From Actinomycetes bacterium (GTDB lineage: Bacteria; Actinomycetota; Actinomycetes; Mycobacteriales; Mycobacteriaceae): 6,690 nt of DNA. Below are positions 6,392 to 6,690 of this stretch, in pieces. The stretch spans positions 1-6,690 of the forward strand of contig JAEZIA010000400.1 in the NCBI GenBank assembly GCA_023416315.1. Reading direction: 5' to 3'. Below the pieces are notes generated by a model. It saw only the letters and a program-made list of their open reading frames with translations, searched no databases and was not told the DNA's origin. A program made the translations under genes and the position numbers. Numbering within the stretch: the stretch's first letter is position 1; each line of letters begins with the position of its first letter.

Positions 6392-6690
6392 CATGCACCT
6401 GCCTTCAGTGCCGCCGCGGCCTTGGCCTCGTTGCGGATGATGATCCCGGGCACGACGGCGTCGTAGTCGAGGCCACGGCGAGCGGCCACGGCACGAGGCT
6501 CCTCGAGGCTCTTCAGTGCCTCGACGGTCGCGTGCACGATGTTGATCGTGTTCGACGAGCCGAGCGACTTCGACAGGACGTCGTGGATGCCGGCGCACTC
6601 GAGCACCGCACGCACCGGACCACCGGCGATAACACCGGTACCGGCGGCGGCGGGGCGCAGGAGCACCACACCGGCGGCTGCCTCACCCTG
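6391..6690 (-). CDS. rpsE: 30S ribosomal protein S5, C-terminal part (5' end outside window)
   Basis: The frame is open from the window edge to TGA at 6391 and gives the last 99 residues of S5, starting QGEAAAGVVLLRPAAAGTG. Recognisable S5 C-terminal domain segments are LLRPAAAGTGVIAGGPVRAV, ECAGIHDVLSKSLGSSN, and NIVHATVEALKSLEEPRAVA, followed by an Ala/Lys-rich tail ending AALKAGA. The N-terminal double-stranded-RNA-binding domain is outside the window. S5 lies in the small subunit and takes part in decoding fidelity. The stop overlaps the first rpmD ATG, the usual rpsE-rpmD coupling in the spc operon. Confidence 0.95.
   Translation of the reverse strand, partial: QGEAAAGVVLLRPAAAGTGVIAGGPVRAVLECAGIHDVLSKSLGSSNTINIVHATVEALKSLEEPRAVAARRGLDYDAVVPGIIIRNEAKAAAALKAGA

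Overview
The window is high-GC actinobacterial DNA that appears to come from two sources. From position 1 to roughly 6050-6100, gene order and protein sequence point to a Mycobacteriaceae genome, probably a rapid grower of the Mycolicibacterium type. The run gpsA / fbiD / ppk1 / mutT1 followed by a convergent gene ending in a Lys/Ala/Pro tail is the familiar mycobacterial order gpdA2-Rv2983-ppk1-mutT1-hupB. From about 6160 to 6690 the minus strand carries the end of rpsE, a complete rpmD and the start of the next gene. This is part of a ribosomal-protein operon, and its L30 looks more like Micrococcales (Microbacteriaceae) than Mycobacterium. These assignments are from remembered family sequences; no search was run.

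Layout: (1) 987-1, minus: a PLP-dependent cystathionine gamma-synthase/lyase-family enzyme whose 3' end lies outside the window. It overlaps by 4 bases the end of (2) gpsA, 2000-984, minus. A short divergent intergenic region (2001-2077) separates gpsA from (3) fbiD, 2078-2707, plus. After 67 bases with a candidate 11-bp direct repeat comes (4) ppk1, 2775-4946, then after 69 bases (5) mutT1, 5016-5981. A perfect 15-bp inverted repeat (5987-6021) lies between mutT1 and a convergent short Lys/Ala/Pro-rich reading frame (6206-6033). That frame overlaps rpmD (6391-6206) by one base, and rpmD abuts partial rpsE (6690-6391).

Function: gpsA makes sn-glycerol-3-phosphate for phospholipids. FbiD makes the activated PEP precursor of coenzyme F420. 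PPK1 makes and uses polyphosphate. MutT1 removes oxidised or dinucleoside-polyphosphate nucleotides. These are housekeeping functions. They share a mycobacterial locus but not a single pathway.

The main surprise is the 57-codon frame at 6033-6206. Its 5' part is placed and translationally coupled like rplO, the gene expected after rpmD. Its 3' part, stop codon and downstream hairpin look like the end of mycobacterial hupB. Four 18-bp tandem units (6070-6141) lie between. The simplest reading is a false or real recombination join through a low-complexity repeat shared by the two genes, most likely an assembly chimera. No novel defence, mobile or CRISPR system is visible.
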